A stretch of DNA of 7,611 nucleotides from Pelotomaculum sp. UBA3103 (GTDB taxonomy: Bacteria; Bacillota; Desulfotomaculia; Desulfotomaculales; Pelotomaculaceae): the NCBI GenBank assembly GCA_002365855.1, contig DFAP01000105.1:1-7611 (forward strand), written 5' to 3'. The notes under the pieces were generated by a model that made no database searches, was not told the origin of the DNA, and saw nothing but the letters and a program-made list of their open reading frames with translations. The position numbers and the translations under genes are program-made. Positions 6,587-7,611 of the stretch are shown in pieces; the first letter of the stretch is position 1; the number at the start of each line of letters is the position of its first letter.

Positions 6587-6616
6587 TATTTAAGAAAAGA
6601 AAAATCTTGAATATTA
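6584..6616 (+). other. AT-rich RNA hairpin between the two scaffold genes
   Basis: ATATTTAAGA (6586-6595) pairs with TCTTGAATAT (6605-6614) with one G-U pair and a 9-base A-rich loop. One more G-U and one U-A pair extend it into the stop codon of copy 1 and up to the ribosome binding site of copy 2. There is no T-run after it, so it is not a standard terminator. It could affect mRNA stability or the translation of copy 2. Confidence 0.4.
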
Positions 6617-6629
6617 AAGGGGTGAAAAC

Positions 6630-7064
6630 TTGGACGAAAGTATTGAGAAAGAACACGCTCTGGAACTGTTGGGCAAATACAGTAAAACCGTTATTGAACA
6701 TGTTACAAACCCTCGCAATGTGGGAGATATGCCCAATTATGACGGTTATGGCCAGGAAGTGGGCGATTGCGGTGATATTTTATCCATCTGGATTAGCGTC
6801 AGGAATGACCGGGTCGTCAACATAACTTTTTGGACTGACGGGTGCGGTGCAACGATTGCCTGCGGAAGCATGGTTACAGAGCTCGTCAAGGGCCGTTCTA
6901 TTAGTGAAGCGTACCGGCTAACCCCTGAAAATATATTGGACGCCTTAGGCGGATTGCCTGAAGAAAACGTCCATTGCGCATCATTCGCAGTTAATTCTTT
7001 AAGAAAAGCGCTGCAGAATTACACTGAATTACGTAAATTCCCCTGGAAAAAGCTCTACCAGTGA
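6630..7064 (+). CDS. IscU/NifU-like iron-sulfur cluster scaffold protein, copy 2
   Basis: Paralog of the preceding gene with the same 144-residue length and predicted role. It starts at TTG 6630 behind AAAGGGG, 7 bases away. It keeps all ligand positions: GDCGD (C47, D49), TDGCG (C72), the extra C78 in IACGSM, and VHCA (C116). The LPPVK position reads LPEEN, again unlike IscU, and differs from copy 1 at residue 113 (N instead of H). The copies differ mostly in the N-terminal helix, residues 33-52, residues 87-97, and around 112-132. The metal-binding core and the C-terminus (KFPWKKLYQ) are the same. They could form a heteromer or serve different clients; the sequence cannot tell. It is probably co-transcribed with copy 1 and with the MOSC gene 53 bases downstream. 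Confidence 0.92.
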   Translation: MDESIEKEHALELLGKYSKTVIEHVTNPRNVGDMPNYDGYGQEVGDCGDILSIWISVRNDRVVNITFWTDGCGATIACGSMVTELVKGRSISEAYRLTPENILDALGGLPEENVHCASFAVNSLRKALQNYTELRKFPWKKLYQ

Positions 7065-7102
7065 ATGATCTTGAAAAAGCTGAAATCATCTAGTCTATTA
7101 AT

Positions 7103-7108
7103 AGGAGG
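7103..7108 (+). promoter_or_regulatory. Ribosome binding site of the MOSC gene
   Basis: A consensus AGGAGG lies 9 bases before GTG 7118 and fixes this non-ATG start. Confidence 0.8.
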
Positions 7109-7117
7109 ACGGTTTTT

Positions 7118-7543
7118 GTGGGTACGATTTTGTCAGTTAATGTATCTTCTGTGAAAGGTGTAGAAAAGGAAAGCCAGGACAAGGCCATGATCGTCGAGGG
7201 ATGGGGTTTGGAAGGTGATGCCCACGGTGGTGATTGGGACCGCCAGGTAAGCATTCTCCCTATCGAAGCCTACGATAAAGTACCCGATCATAAGAGGAAA
7301 GAAGTGTTTGATGGCGGTTACACTGAAAATGTAACCATTTCAGGCATCCCTCTGGATGAACTGACTGTGGGGAGATTTATCAAGCTCGGTGAAGCGGTGG
7401 TAGAAATCCTCCATATCGGAAAAGAAGAGTATAAAGAGCAGGGCAGGCCTTATATTGTCAGCAGGGAAGGCAGATTCGGGAGGGTCGTAAGAGGAGGGTT
7501 GATCAAAGCAGGGGACGAGGCCGTAGTTATATTGCAGCCTTAA
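7118..7543 (+). CDS. Small stand-alone MOSC-domain protein lacking cysteine
   Basis: MOSC domains occur at the C-terminus of molybdenum-cofactor sulfurases and as small stand-alone proteins. They are thought to handle sulfur or bind the molybdenum cofactor. This protein has 141 residues, the size of the stand-alone type. Family features are GLEGDAHGG (30-38), RQVSIL (42-47), GYTENVTISGI (67-77), the VGRFIKLGEAVVEI strand region (84-97), HIGKE (99-103), SREGRFGRVV (115-124), and the closing KAGDEAVV. The cysteine conserved in most MOSC domains is missing, and the whole protein has no cysteine. The region after HIGKE reads EYKEQGRPYIV where I recall Cys-containing relatives having KECHxxC. It is the last gene seen in the scaffold operon. 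It may bind a cofactor rather than carry sulfur; the function is unproven. Confidence 0.88.
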   Translation: MGTILSVNVSSVKGVEKESQDKAMIVEGWGLEGDAHGGDWDRQVSILPIEAYDKVPDHKRKEVFDGGYTENVTISGIPLDELTVGRFIKLGEAVVEILHIGKEEYKEQGRPYIVSREGRFGRVVRGGLIKAGDEAVVILQP

Positions 7544-7579
7544 AAAAGATCTAAATAAAAATAAAATTTAAGTAAGGTA

Positions 7580-7608
7580 TTGATTTTATTATTATTTTTT
7601 GTAATAAT
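7580..7608 (+). promoter_or_regulatory. Candidate promoter for a gene beyond the right edge
   Basis: TTGATT (7580-7585) and AATAAT (7603-7608) are separated by 17 bases in a very AT-rich stretch with no clear terminator after the MOSC gene. Such hexamers arise easily in this base composition. Confidence 0.2.
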
Positions 7609-7611
7609 TAG

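Larger units (their letters stand above)
6138..7064 (+). repeat. Tandem gene duplication: two iron-sulfur scaffold paralogs
   Basis: Two copies lie 478 bases apart, start to start. Each includes its own AGGGG ribosome binding site, a TTGGACGA start and a 435-base gene. The proteins match at 96 of 144 positions in a gap-free hand alignment. The last 30 bases are identical in DNA. Confidence 0.9.

Noticed and set aside
1..7611. CRISPR arrays, tRNA or rRNA genes, insertion sequences, in-frame UGA in the real genes
   Set aside because: No regularly spaced repeats, cloverleaf-like sequences, transposase motifs or interrupted genes were seen on either strand by eye.

Overview
The window looks like chromosomal DNA from a low-to-mid-GC, strictly anaerobic Firmicute. 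The clostridial class and the Peptococcaceae-like group (Pelotomaculum/Desulfotomaculum relatives) are the best guess. The signs are strong AGGAGG/AAGGGG ribosome binding sites, frequent TTG and GTG starts, a two-domain CTC-type ribosomal protein L25, a YedE transporter paired with a small TusA-like protein, and NifU/IscU-like scaffolds of the 'DGCGxxIACGSM' type. The genus is inference only.

Layout. (1) 1-3516, +: the 3' part of a very large cyclic-di-GMP signalling protein, cut by the left edge. It has repeated PAS and GAF sensory modules followed by an intact GGDEF domain with an I-site and an intact HD-GYP domain. A hairpin terminator follows. (2) 3655-4389, +: a good sigma-A-type promoter and the ribosomal protein L25/Ctc gene. 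(3) 4390-4569: intergenic DNA with a possible short coding remnant and a long bidirectional terminator shared by the converging genes. (4) 4570-5851, -: a two-gene operon, yedE (membrane transporter of the YeeE/YedE family, seleno-YedE type) and a 70-residue TusA/SirA-like sulfur or selenium carrier, overlapping by 14 bases. (5) 5852-6151: a 300-base AT-rich divergent control region with candidate promoters for both sides and a 20-base dyad. (6) 6152-7543, +: two tandem 144-residue IscU/NifU-like iron-sulfur scaffold paralogs, 67% identical by hand alignment, followed by a small MOSC-domain protein that contains no cysteine.

How the genes may work together. YedE-type transporters with a partner TusA-like protein take up or deliver a reduced sulfur or selenium species as a protein-bound persulfide or selenide. 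IscU-like scaffolds use sulfide-level sulfur to build clusters. MOSC domains are linked to sulfur and molybdenum-cofactor chemistry. The divergent arrangement at 4570-7543 therefore looks like a compact sulfur/selenium handling module (inference). Within the window there is no cysteine desulfurase, SelD, or molybdenum-cofactor gene to fix which element or cofactor is involved. The c-di-GMP gene and L25 appear unrelated to that module.

The most useful corrections from reading the DNA are these: the first scaffold gene starts at TTG 6152, not at the upstream ATG 6086; L25 probably starts at ATG 3766; and the signalling gene continues past the left edge.
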